Below are positions 52,890-60,927 of a DNA stretch of 64,000 nucleotides, one piece after another (the first letter of the stretch is position 1; each line of letters opens with the position of its first letter). Location of the stretch: NCBI GenBank assembly GCA_016218085.1, contig JACREY010000008.1, forward strand, positions 248,001-312,000, read 5' to 3'. Origin of the DNA: Ignavibacteriota bacterium (GTDB lineage: Bacteria > Bacteroidota > Ignavibacteria > Tepidaquicellales > Tepidaquicellaceae). The position numbers and the translations under genes are program-made. The notes under the pieces were generated by a model. That model was given only the letters and a program-made list of their open reading frames with translations, was not told the DNA's origin and made no database searches.

Positions 52890-53795
52890 ATGGATAAAAT
52901 ATTTATTCACGAAGTCGGAATGAGAGACGGGCTGCAGGTCGAACAGCAAACCGTTCCTACCGAAACTAAAATAAAATGGATAGATGAATTAATCAAAACA
53001 GGCGTTGATATAATTCAGGTCGGCTCTTTTGTCCATCCGGTGAAAGTGCCTACCATGGCAGATACAGATGCTTTGTTTAAACACTATTCAGATAAAGGCA
53101 AGCCTGAAAATGTAATTTTATCAGGACTTGTTCTTAATGAAAAAGGACTCGAAAGGGGACTTGCATGCGGTGTAGATATGTTCTGCATGGGAGTATCTGC
53201 CAGCGAAACACATAGTAAAAAAAATACCGGAATGAGCACGCTCGAAGCACTTGATAGAATTATCGCAACAGCAAAAAATGCAAAATCCGCCGTTAAAGAA
53301 ATTCAGGTTTCTGTTCAGTCTGCATTTGGCTGCGGTTTCGAAGGGAAAATACCTGAGGAAAAAGTAATCGGAATAATAGAAAAATATCTCGAAAACGATA
53401 TAAAAATGATTAGTCTTGCCGATACTGCAGGACACGCATATCCTGAACAGGTTGAAAATCTGATTACTGAAATATATAAACTATCGGATGATATTAAACT
53501 TGCCGTGCATTTTCACGATACCTACGGACTCGGAATTGCAAACTGCTATACTTCTTTTAAGATGGGTGTAAGGTACTTTGAATCTGCATTCGCAGGACTC
53601 GGCGGTTGCCCGTTCACAGCCAAAGCAAGCGGAAATGTATGCACGGAAGATTTGGTGAATATGTTTCAGAGAATGGGAGTTTGCACTGATATTGATATTC
53701 AGAAAATTCTTGATGTATCGAAAGAAGCAGAAAACTTTTATGGAAGAGAGTTACCTTCTAAGATACTTGAGGTAGGAATAATAAAACAGAATTAA
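52890..53795 (+). CDS. mvaB: HMG-CoA lyase-like (DRE-TIM) lyase
   Basis: A 301-residue aldolase-type lyase of the HMG-CoA lyase group: V-G-M-R-D-G-L-Q near residues 8-15 (RDGLQ metal site), V-G-S-F-V-H-P near 47, H-F-H-D-T-Y-G near 207, and the catalytic loop G-L-G-G-C-P-F with its Cys near residue 238. In the first motif Met replaces the usual Pro. HMG-CoA lyases split 3-hydroxy-3-methylglutaryl-CoA; close relatives split (R)-citramalyl-CoA or similar. The neighbouring genes favour a C5/C6 hydroxy-acyl-CoA. It is 74 nt after the dehydrogenase gene. Confidence 0.87.
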   Translation: MDKIFIHEVGMRDGLQVEQQTVPTETKIKWIDELIKTGVDIIQVGSFVHPVKVPTMADTDALFKHYSDKGKPENVILSGLVLNEKGLERGLACGVDMFCMGVSASETHSKKNTGMSTLEALDRIIATAKNAKSAVKEIQVSVQSAFGCGFEGKIPEEKVIGIIEKYLENDIKMISLADTAGHAYPEQVENLITEIYKLSDDIKLAVHFHDTYGLGIANCYTSFKMGVRYFESAFAGLGGCPFTAKASGNVCTEDLVNMFQRMGVCTDIDIQKILDVSKEAENFYGRELPSKILEVGIIKQN

Positions 53796-53866
53796 GAAGT
53801 TATGAAGTTAAGAAGTTAAGTTTTTTTCTTTAACTTCTCTAACTTCTTTTATCTACTTAACTTCCT
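53793..53866. repeat. Imperfect inverted repeat of GAAGTTA units after a stop codon
   Basis: Left arm has three GAAGTTA-type units (53796-53819); right arm is made of AACTTC units (53831-53865), separated by a T7 run. The left arm begins at the stop of the lyase gene. It contains no ORF and may be an empty relative of the 55093 element. Confidence 0.65.
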
Positions 53867-53902
53867 TTTAAATGAAACGCATAATTTTAACTTACAAAAA
53901 GA

Positions 53903-55096
53903 ATGAAAATACTAAACAAAATAAGAGTTCTCGATATGACCAACGTCCTCGCCGGTCCTTTTGCAACACTGCATCTGGCTCTGCTCGGAGCGGAAGTCAT
54001 TAAAGTAGAAAACCCGAACGGGGGAGACCTCGCCAGGAAACTCGGAAATGTTCCCGAACTTAACGATAAAAATATGGGAACGAGCTTCCTCGCACAGAAT
54101 TCAAATAAAAAATCTTTTACACTTAATCTGAAAGGTGATGTGGCAAAGGAAATTTTTAAGAAATTAGTAAAATCTTCCGACGTGCTTGTAGAAAATTTCA
54201 GACCGGGAGTGATGGAAAGATTAGGTCTTTCTTATAAAATTTTAAGTGAAATAAATCCTAAACTTATTTATTGTGCAATTTCAGGATTCGGACAAACAGG
54301 TCCCGATGCTTTCAAGCCCGCATACGACCAGATTATTCAGGGCTTAAGCGGAGTTATGGCTGTGAATGGTGACGAGAGACTCAATCCGCTTCGCTGTGGA
54401 TTCCCCGTATGCGATACGGTAGGCGGTATGAATGCCGCATTTGCAATTATGTCAGCACTATATAGCAGGGAAAAAACAGGCGAAGGACAGTTCATAGATA
54501 TCGCTATGCTTGATTCTATTATGCCATTAATGGGCTGGGTAGCTGCAAATCTTCTGATTGGCGGCAAGCATCCTGTGTTAATGGGTAATGATAATTTCAC
54601 TGCCGCTCCATCAGGAACATTCGTAACTATGGACGGTTATATAAATATTGCCGCAAATAAACAGGAACAATGGGAAGACCTTTGTGATGTACTCGGAGTT
54701 CCTGAATTAAAAACAGATGAACGCTTTCAGAAAAGAGATATTAGAAAGAAAAATAGAAAAGAACTTACTCCTTTACTTGAAGTTAAATTAAAAGAAAAAG
54801 ATACTACTTATTGGAGCGATGCACTTAATGCAAAAGGAATTCCATCTGGTGAAATTCTTTCTCTCGATGCCGCTCTTCATCAGCCTCAGGTCGAGCACAG
54901 AAAAGCACTTGCGGAAATCGATACACCTGAAGTTGGAAAAATTAAAGTTTTCAATCTGACAGCTAAGTTCGATAAATCGGTAGGGGATGTAGATTCACCG
55001 CCTCCTCTTCTTTCTCAGCATACGCTCTCTATTCTGGAAGAACTTGGATATACTAAAGAAGATTATGAGAAATTTAAAAATGAGAAAATTGTTTAA
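53903..55096 (+). CDS. Class III (CaiB/BaiF) CoA-transferase
   Basis: A 397-residue CaiB/BaiF CoA-transferase: D-M-T-N-V-L-A-G-P-F (near residues 11-20), V-E-N-F-R-P-G near 93, and the catalytic Asp in D-I-A-M-L-D. These enzymes transfer CoA between dicarboxylates or carnitine-type acids via an aspartyl-anhydride intermediate. In this cluster a hydroxy-acid CoA transfer, feeding or draining the adjacent lyase, is plausible. The gene's stop codon lies inside the left repeat of the four-helix element. Confidence 0.88.
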   Translation: MKILNKIRVLDMTNVLAGPFATLHLALLGAEVIKVENPNGGDLARKLGNVPELNDKNMGTSFLAQNSNKKSFTLNLKGDVAKEIFKKLVKSSDVLVENFRPGVMERLGLSYKILSEINPKLIYCAISGFGQTGPDAFKPAYDQIIQGLSGVMAVNGDERLNPLRCGFPVCDTVGGMNAAFAIMSALYSREKTGEGQFIDIAMLDSIMPLMGWVAANLLIGGKHPVLMGNDNFTAAPSGTFVTMDGYINIAANKQEQWEDLCDVLGVPELKTDERFQKRDIRKKNRKELTPLLEVKLKEKDTTYWSDALNAKGIPSGEILSLDAALHQPQVEHRKALAEIDTPEVGKIKVFNLTAKFDKSVGDVDSPPPLLSQHTLSILEELGYTKEDYEKFKNEKIV

Positions 55097-55635
55097 AAAG
55101 TAGTTAGTAGATAGTAGTTAGTAGACAGTAGAAGAACAATTTTATTTCTATTAATTAATAATAAATAATGGAAGAAAAATCTAAATGTTTTGAGAATGTT
55201 AAACTCTGGCAAAAAGCTCATAAATTTGTTTTGGATATATACAAAATAACTAAACAATTTCCCAGGGAAGAACTCTATGGACTGACTTCACAGATAAGAA
55301 GAGCATCTGTCTCCATAACAGCTAATTTTGTGGAAGGATTTAAAAAGAAAAGCATAAGTGATAAAGCAAGATATTATAACATTGCACAAGGCTCTTTGAA
55401 TGAAACAAAATATTATTTAAGATTAGTAAAAGATTTGGAATATTATGATACGACCGAACTTAATAACGAATTAGAAGAAATAGCCAAAATGCTTGAAGCT
55501 TATACAAATGCACTTTTTAGAAATAATAATAAGATTTAATTTTATAATTAGAATCTATGTTTCTTTGAATTTACCTATTATTAATTTTTTGCTCTAATGC
55601 TAACTACTAACTACTGACTACTATCTACTTTTTAA
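55093..55635. mobile_element. 543-bp four-helix-bundle element with perfect 11-bp inverted ends
   Basis: TTAAAAAGTAG (55093-55103) and CTACTTTTTAA (55625-55635) are perfect inverted ends. Next to them are arrays of a 7-bp unit (GTAGTTA, GTAGATA, GTAGTTA, GTAGACA on the left; the complement on the right, 55601-55628). Inside lies one gene for a four-helix bundle protein. The arrangement looks like a small self-contained insertion between the CoA-transferase and LeuC-like genes. No transposase motif is seen, so mobility is inferred. Confidence 0.65.
55168..55539 (+). CDS. Four-helix bundle protein (23S rRNA intervening-sequence family)
   Basis: A 123-residue protein of the S23/TIGR02436 family: W-Q-K-A-H-K-F-V-L-D-I-Y near residues 14-25, F-P-R-E-E-L-Y-G-L-T-S-Q-I-R-R-A-S-V-S-I near 33-52, then A-N-F-V-E-G-F, E-T-K-Y-Y-L-R and an amphipathic final helix. 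The family occurs in 23S rRNA insertions and near diversity-generating retroelements (Avd), but also as orphan genes. Here it is orphan, inside an inverted-repeat element. It probably binds RNA; the exact function is unknown. Confidence 0.9.
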   Translation: MEEKSKCFENVKLWQKAHKFVLDIYKITKQFPREELYGLTSQIRRASVSITANFVEGFKKKSISDKARYYNIAQGSLNETKYYLRLVKDLEYYDTTELNNELEEIAKMLEAYTNALFRNNNKI

Positions 55636-55681
55636 TAAAATATATTTTACTAAATTTACATATTAAACCAAATAAATAACA

Positions 55682-56971
55682 ATGAGCATGACCATAGTCG
55701 AAAAAATTCTCGCCCGTGCAACAAATCAGAAATCGGTGAAAGCAGGTGATGTGCTTGAACCCGCAGTTGATGTTGCTATGTCACACGAGAATGCAGCACT
55801 CGTTATCAACCAGTTTAACGAGGTATGGGCCGGCACAGGTCTTGAACCGGTAGTATGGAATCCCGATAATATTGCAATAATATTTGACCACAGGGTTCCT
55901 GCCGAAAGTTCAAAGACAGCCACTAACCAGAAAAAAATCAGGGATTTTGTCCGCAAGAATAAAATCCGCAAGTTCCACGATATCCGCTCCGATGAAGGCG
56001 GAATCTGCCACCAGATTCTTGCTGAGTACGGATACATAAAACCGGGATATGTTGTAGTAGGCACCGACAGCCACACAACCACTCACGGCGCATTCGGCGC
56101 ATTTGCATTCGGAATCGGTGCAACAGAAATGGCAAGCGTGTGGACGCTTGGAAATATTCTGAACGTCGAAGTGCCGGAAACAATTAAAGTAGTTGTAAAC
56201 GGTAAACTTCCTTCGAACGTATTTCCGAAGGACCTTATCCTTTATTTAATCGGAAAAATTTCAGCTCAGGGAGCAAATTTCAAAGTACTTGAATTCCACG
56301 GCGAAGTAATTTCGAATATGTCTATGTCAGGAAGGCTTGTTCTCAGCAATATGGCTGTAGAAGCAGGTGCTACGGCCGGCATAGTTCCGGCAGATGCAGA
56401 AACCGAAAGATATTTAAGAGCCGCAGGAGTAACTGAAAAACTTAATTTTGTGTTACCGGATAGCGATGCAAAATATTCACAGGTAGTTGAAATTAATGCA
56501 GGCGAACTTAAACCGCAGATTGCCTGTCCGCATACTGTCGATAATGTAAAATCAATAAACGAAGTTGAGAAAAAACATATCGACCAAATCGTAATCGGTT
56601 CCTGCACAAACGGCAGAATCGATGACCTTGAAATTGCAGCTCAGATTCTTAAAGGAAAAAAAGTTGCAGTCGGAACACGTATGCTTATTTTCCCTGCATC
56701 ATGGAATATTTATAAAGACGCTATGAAAAAAGGCTATCTCGAAATCTTCGCTGATTCAGGCGCAATCATAATGAATCCCGGATGCGGATGCTGCCTTGGT
56801 GTGCACCAGGGCGCTCTTGGCGATGGCGAAGTGGCACTTTCAACAACTAACAGAAACTTTAAAGGCAGAATGGGTAATCCAAAAGGCGAAGTTTATCTTT
56901 GCTCTCCTGCAGTTGCCGCCGCAAGCGCAATTACAGGCGAACTTACCGAACCTGCATTAGGAGGTAAATAA
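55682..56971 (+). CDS. leuC: LeuC/homoaconitase-like hydro-lyase large subunit
   Basis: A 429-residue large subunit of the aconitase family in the archaeal-type LeuC group: D-H-R-V-P near residue 63, G-T-D-S-H-T-T-T-H-G-A (about 124-134), the [4Fe-4S] Cys region G-S-C-T-N-G-R and N-P-G-C-G-C-C-L-G. It interconverts 2- and 3-hydroxy-diacids with the small subunit that follows. Isopropylmalate, homocitrate, citramalate and dimethylmalate are the candidate substrates. It is part of the cluster with the LeuB-like and CoA genes. The annotation as leuC rests on family only. Confidence 0.85.
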   Translation: MSMTIVEKILARATNQKSVKAGDVLEPAVDVAMSHENAALVINQFNEVWAGTGLEPVVWNPDNIAIIFDHRVPAESSKTATNQKKIRDFVRKNKIRKFHDIRSDEGGICHQILAEYGYIKPGYVVVGTDSHTTTHGAFGAFAFGIGATEMASVWTLGNILNVEVPETIKVVVNGKLPSNVFPKDLILYLIGKISAQGANFKVLEFHGEVISNMSMSGRLVLSNMAVEAGATAGIVPADAETERYLRAAGVTEKLNFVLPDSDAKYSQVVEINAGELKPQIACPHTVDNVKSINEVEKKHIDQIVIGSCTNGRIDDLEIAAQILKGKKVAVGTRMLIFPASWNIYKDAMKKGYLEIFADSGAIIMNPGCGCCLGVHQGALGDGEVALSTTNRNFKGRMGNPKGEVYLCSPAVAAASAITGELTEPALGGK

Positions 56972-56972
56972 T

Positions 56973-57467
56973 ATGGCTAAAGTAGTATATAAATTCGGTG
57001 ATGATATTTCCACCGATGCAATCTATCCCGGACGATATATGGCAACTGTATTGCCGACCGAAACTCCGCAGTTCTGCTTTGCAGATTATGCCGAACTGAA
57101 TAAAAATCTCAACAGCGGCGAATGGAAAAATTCAGTGATAGTAGGGGATAATAACTTCGGATGCGGCTCCTCGCGCGAACAGGCTGCCTCTACTATTCTC
57201 GGACACGGATTAATCGTAATTGCAAAGAATTTCGCAAGAATATTCCTGCAGAATGCAATTAATCTCGGACTGAACCTCATTACCTGTCCCGACCTCGAAG
57301 CAAATGTCGGCGACGAAATAGTAATCGAAGAAACAAAAGTAGTTAATAAAACTACAGGCAAATCTTTCGATACCGTTCCGCTTCCCGAAGCCAGAAAAGC
57401 AATCGTAGAAGCCGGCGGACTTGTACCATATACAAGAAAAAAACTTCTTGAAAAGAATAAGAAATAA
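56973..57467 (+). CDS. leuD: LeuD/homoaconitase-like hydro-lyase small subunit
   Basis: A 164-residue aconitase-family swivel domain: F-G-D-D-I-S-T-D-A-I-Y-P-G-R-Y (near residues 7-21) and N-N-F-G-C-G-S-S-R-E-Q-A near 59-70. The substrate-specificity loop after Y-P-G-R reads Y-M-A-T, unlike the Y-L-[RV]-x loops I recall for homoaconitase and isopropylmalate isomerase, so specificity is open. GGAGG eight nt before the ATG is a good ribosome-binding site. It pairs with the large subunit just upstream. Confidence 0.85.
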   Translation: MAKVVYKFGDDISTDAIYPGRYMATVLPTETPQFCFADYAELNKNLNSGEWKNSVIVGDNNFGCGSSREQAASTILGHGLIVIAKNFARIFLQNAINLGLNLITCPDLEANVGDEIVIEETKVVNKTTGKSFDTVPLPEARKAIVEAGGLVPYTRKKLLEKNKK

Positions 57468-57489
57468 CTAAAATATACAATTATTCTAC

Positions 57490-57527
57490 AAAGGTTACTG
57501 CATATCATTGTAGTAACCTTTTTTTAA
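57490..57527 (+). terminator. Terminator after the LeuCD-like cluster
   Basis: AAAGGTTACT (57490-57499) and AGTAACCTTT (57512-57521) form a 10-bp stem followed by T residues. Confidence 0.88.
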
Positions 57528-57540
57528 TTCGTAATAATTA

Positions 57541-57760
57541 CCCGTAAAGATTCCTGTTAATAGTAATTTCAAATTATAAAATATCAAACCCCGTAGGGGT
57601 TTCCCGTTAATAGAATATTTAACCAAATATATAACAAACCCCGAAGGGGTGAAAATATCCTCCAATCGCGGAAATCCGGTATCAATACATCGATATCCCA
57701 TTTATTAAAAAATATAAACATATTCTAAACTTATAGGGGGTTTCCTGTTAATTTTAATCT
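57541..57760. repeat. Palindromic interspersed repeat region
   Basis: Three variants of TTCC[CT]GTTAAT[AT] (near 57551, 57601 and 57741) alternate with the palindromes AAACCCCGTAGGGGTTT (57586-57602) and the related AACCCCGAAGGGGT (57637-57650). Palindromes of this CCCCG-A-GGGG type recur between genes in Bacteroidota genomes. The 395-bp gap between leuD and the next gene holds this, the terminator and no credible gene; a 68-codon reading frame on the minus strand is made of the repeats. Confidence 0.65.
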
Positions 57761-57862
57761 CCGTTTTTTTTTGCCTATTAAATATAACAATATTTGTTAA
57801 TATTTTATTAATTTCAATTATTTTACCGGTTATTTGTTTTTAAACTACAAAAACAAATTTAT

Positions 57863-58387
57863 ATGCACAAAATATTCTTAACTGTATTAATTCTTATACT
57901 TTTTATTGACCTTTCATTTGCACAGGTAGAACCCGAAACAAATTATTCCGTTCAAGGCGATTTTACATCGGCTTTGCTTATAAATACAATCAGCGGAAAT
58001 GGTGATTTTGATATTTTAAAAATTAAAAAAGGAGTCCCTGCATATCTTGGATTAAGATTGGGAGTACAACGTTTTTATGTTAGTACAATTTCCTTTGGAG
58101 GTGGAAGCGGACAGGTAAACGGTTCACCGTTTACTGATGTTGATTTGCTCGGAAAATTTACCATATCAGGAAGGGTATTTGACCTCAATTTATGCCCGGG
58201 TATTACACATCACTCTGTTAGCAATAGCAGCAGAAATGGAGATGACGGTATATATCCAAAACTTGTAGCTGACGTAAAATTAAAAATATTCAAAAATACA
58301 GCAGGATTACTGTTGAAACTTGCATACAGTAAAGAAAGCTACGGTGGAATCGGCCTGTTCGTCGGATTCAGCACAAAGGATAAATAA
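57863..58387 (+). CDS. Secreted protein, tandem paralog 1
   Basis: A 174-residue protein: signal peptide (about residues 1-20, ending S-F-A-Q), then an alternating-strand body with S-P-F-T-D-V-D-L-L-G-K-F-T near 89-101, V-F-D-L-N-L-C-P-G near 106-114, and a C-terminal G-G-I-G-L-F-V-G-F-S-T-K-D-K. I do not recognise the family; the strand pattern is compatible with a small outer-membrane barrel. It is the first of four adjacent paralogs. Confidence 0.75.
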   Translation: MHKIFLTVLILILFIDLSFAQVEPETNYSVQGDFTSALLINTISGNGDFDILKIKKGVPAYLGLRLGVQRFYVSTISFGGGSGQVNGSPFTDVDLLGKFTISGRVFDLNLCPGITHHSVSNSSRNGDDGIYPKLVADVKLKIFKNTAGLLLKLAYSKESYGGIGLFVGFSTKDK

Positions 58388-58388
58388 T

Positions 58389-58931
58389 ATGAATAAATAT
58401 TTCGTTTTAATTTTGATTTCGGTAATATTTCTATGCAATAAACTTTATGCCCAGATATCTTTTGAACCAAATATCACACTTAAAGGCGACTTAACAACCG
58501 GCTTTACTTTACATACCTTTGGTGCGAATGCTGATGTGGATTTTTTTCATAATAAGAAAATTATTCCTTCTTATGCCGGAATCAGATTAAGCACTGAGTA
58601 TTTTTATGTTTCGAAATCAAATTTTACACTTGATGGAAGTAGTGTAAACACAAATAAGAATGAAAAAGGCACTACTTATACAAATGTAGATTTTTTAGGT
58701 AGAATTACCGTTTCAGCAGGTGTTTTCGATTTCGATTTTTGTCCGGGAGTGTATTATAATAAATCAGATAAGCCCGACAGTAAAGAAAACGGAGTTTACG
58801 GGAAAGTTGCCGTTGATGCAAAATTAAAATTGGTCAAAAACACCGCAGGTTTAATATTTAAATTTGCTTACGGCAAGCAAAATTACGGAGGAATCGGAAT
58901 TTATTTCGGTTTTAGTACAAGGGATAAATAA
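58389..58931 (+). CDS. Secreted protein, tandem paralog 2
   Basis: A 180-residue paralog. The ATG at 58389 overlaps nothing and follows the previous stop by 1 nt, the best start because the signal peptide then begins M-N-K-Y-F-V-L-I-L. It shares T-N-V-D-F-L-G-R-I-T, F-D-F-D-F-C-P-G and G-G-I-G-I-Y-F-G-F-S-T-R-D-K with its neighbours. Function unknown. Confidence 0.75.
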   Translation: MNKYFVLILISVIFLCNKLYAQISFEPNITLKGDLTTGFTLHTFGANADVDFFHNKKIIPSYAGIRLSTEYFYVSKSNFTLDGSSVNTNKNEKGTTYTNVDFLGRITVSAGVFDFDFCPGVYYNKSDKPDSKENGVYGKVAVDAKLKLVKNTAGLIFKFAYGKQNYGGIGIYFGFSTRDK

Positions 58932-58932
58932 T

Positions 58933-59448
58933 ATGAAAAAATATTTTGTTTTATTTTTAATTTATGCGGCAGTTTTTTCCAATAAAATTTATGCTCAGGT
59001 TGTAGCTGAACCTGAAATCTCTCTTCAGGCTGACGTAACTTCGGCTATTTTTGTTAATACACTGGGAGCGTCGGCAGATATAGATTTTCTTAAAATAGAT
59101 AAATCCGGTTTCATTGGTTTGCGTTTTGGTGTGAACTATTATAATAAAGGCGGACCGGGAGGTCCTGATGACGGCTCTCCGTTTACAGATATTGACTTTC
59201 TCTCCCGTTTTACCGTATTCGGCAAAGTTGTTGACGTAAGTCTCTGCCCCGGTTTAACATATAATAGAGGAAAATATTCTTATCTTAATCCTGATAAAGA
59301 GAGCGGTATTTCGACAAAACTTGAAGGAAATATAAGAATTAAATTTTATAAAAGCTTTGTAGGATTAATTATAAAGTTCGCATTCAATAAAGAAGGATAT
59401 GGAGGGATAGGTTTTTTTGCGGGGTACAGTACAAGGGATAAAAAATAA
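58933..59448 (+). CDS. Secreted protein, tandem paralog 3
   Basis: A 171-residue paralog with a signal peptide opening M-K-K-Y-F-V-L-F-L. It keeps S-P-F-T-D-I-D-F-L-S-R-F-T, V-V-D-V-S-L-C-P-G and G-G-I-G-F-F-A-G-Y-S-T-R-D-K-K. A Gly/Pro/Asp-rich loop (G-G-P-G-G-P-D-D-G) replaces the loop of paralogs 1 and 2. The ATG follows the previous stop by one base. Confidence 0.75.
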   Translation: MKKYFVLFLIYAAVFSNKIYAQVVAEPEISLQADVTSAIFVNTLGASADIDFLKIDKSGFIGLRFGVNYYNKGGPGGPDDGSPFTDIDFLSRFTVFGKVVDVSLCPGLTYNRGKYSYLNPDKESGISTKLEGNIRIKFYKSFVGLIIKFAFNKEGYGGIGFFAGYSTRDKK

Positions 59449-59464
59449 AAATACGCAAAAGCAT

Positions 59465-60001
59465 ATGATTAAATTTTCTATTGTAGTTCTGATTTTTGCA
59501 TTAATTATTCCGGGAATATCAATCCCACAGACAAATACAGAGATTGGTTACGGCTTTCAGGGAGATTTAAGCGTGGCATTTTTACAATTAAAAATAAGTG
59601 GTTCACTGGATTTTGATTTTATTAATTTTAACAAGACACTCTATTTAGGAACAAGGCTTAGTGCGGAGCATTATACCAAAAGCAAACTTGACAGTAAAAA
59701 CTATGATTCTCCTTATACCGATCTGGATGTACTGGCTAAAATAACAGTTTCAACCCCGTATGTAGAAATAAATTTAGGTTTCGGGGCATCACATCATTCT
59801 ACTGATATTGATTTAATGTTAATAAATTCCCCCATTAAATATCTATATCCTGATTATACCGGATGGTATGGAAAGTTTTCGGGTGATGTCAAATTCAAAA
59901 TATACAGAGATTATTTTGGGTTACTTTTAAAATTTGCGGGAAGCAAGGAATCTTCTATCGGTTTAGGAATATTTTTTGGCGGAAACTCGAGACATCCTTG
60001 A
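59465..60001 (+). CDS. Secreted protein, tandem paralog 4 (diverged)
   Basis: A 178-residue paralog starting at ATG 59465 with a signal peptide (M-I-K-F-S-I-V-V-L-I-F). It retains S-P-Y-T-D-L-D-V-L-A-K-I-T and ends with G-L-G-I-F-F-G-G-N-S, but the middle L-C-P-G is replaced by L-G-F-G. It is the most divergent copy, with 16 nt between it and the previous stop. Function unknown. Confidence 0.72.
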   Translation: MIKFSIVVLIFALIIPGISIPQTNTEIGYGFQGDLSVAFLQLKISGSLDFDFINFNKTLYLGTRLSAEHYTKSKLDSKNYDSPYTDLDVLAKITVSTPYVEINLGFGASHHSTDIDLMLINSPIKYLYPDYTGWYGKFSGDVKFKIYRDYFGLLLKFAGSKESSIGLGIFFGGNSRHP

Positions 60002-60016
60002 ATAATAAAATAATTT

Positions 60017-60916
60017 TTATTTCTTTCTGAACGAAAACACAAGATTGGGTGCGATTGCCAGACCCGGAAATTTCTTCGGACGAAGATAAATCCAATCAAC
60101 GAGTAAAGCAAAAATGTAAAGACTGTTCTTTTTTACCGCTGAAAGAATATTCCTGCTTTCACTTTTGTAAATCTGTTGCTTATATTCCTTCTTAAATTTC
60201 AAATCATCTTCTTTCGACCATTCGGAATCCGGAAAATTTCTTTTTATTTCCGAATATGTGACTGCTTCAATACCTTGCTCAATCCAGTAATCATATTCAT
60301 CAGCTTTTACACCCTTGTACCTTTTCGTCTTTGAACCGAGAAGACATTTTAATTTGAATGGCAGATAATTAATAAACCATAAACCCGTTGTGTGCCCGTC
60401 TTTCGGCCATAGTTTATTCGGAGTATCGGAAACTATTAAGTAACCGCCTTTCTTTAATTTCTTTTGCAATTCAATTATGTAACTTTTTCTTAATTTCGGA
60501 TTGATATGCTCGAATACCGCATTGCAGGAAATAATATCGAATTCCTCATCATCTGCAGGCAGGGGAAAATCGATTTTGTTTATTCTGTATTCTATGTTAG
60601 TAATATTAAGGTCTTTGTATATCTTGCGGGAAATATCTATAACGGTTTCATCGATGTCCATTCCAACTATCTTACCGGCACCTTGTGTTAAATATGAAAT
60701 AAATGACGAGCCGTCCCTGCACCCGAATTCCAGTACAGTCTTTCCTTTTATATACAGATTCCTCGAAGTGATGTAATCAATCAGAATCTTATTTACATAT
60801 GAATCTTTTAAAAAACGGTAAAGCTCCTCTCCGCTGCTCCAGTAATTATAATACGTATTAAGCGTATCTTCGCTTAAAAGAGATTTAAATTCTTCGACCG
60901 TATTATAATTTAACAT
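60017..60916 (-). CDS. Class I SAM-dependent methyltransferase
   Basis: A 299-residue methyltransferase: the SAM motif V-L-E-F-G-C-R-D-G-S (near residues 60-69), G-M-D-I-D-E near 84, and the post-II C-N-A-V-F-E-H-I. A C-terminal region of about 120 residues (R-Y-K-G-V-K-A-D-E-Y-D-Y) is the likely substrate domain. The start is taken at 60916, 11 nt after the lepB stop, because the longer frame (to 60958) overlaps lepB. The substrate is unknown. Confidence 0.82.
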   Translation of the reverse strand: MLNYNTVEEFKSLLSEDTLNTYYNYWSSGEELYRFLKDSYVNKILIDYITSRNLYIKGKTVLEFGCRDGSSFISYLTQGAGKIVGMDIDETVIDISRKIYKDLNITNIEYRINKIDFPLPADDEEFDIISCNAVFEHINPKLRKSYIIELQKKLKKGGYLIVSDTPNKLWPKDGHTTGLWFINYLPFKLKCLLGSKTKRYKGVKADEYDYWIEQGIEAVTYSEIKRNFPDSEWSKEDDLKFKKEYKQQIYKSESRNILSAVKKNSLYIFALLVDWIYLRPKKFPGLAIAPNLVFSFRKK

Positions 60917-60927
60917 CCTTTTGAAAT

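Noticed and set aside
55093-55635. CRISPR array from the heptad repeats
   Set aside because: Units are 7 bp with no spacers and flank a gene as inverted arrays.
57495-57701. 68-codon minus-strand ORF in the repeat block
   Set aside because: It is built from the palindromic repeats, has no recognised domain and overlaps the terminator.
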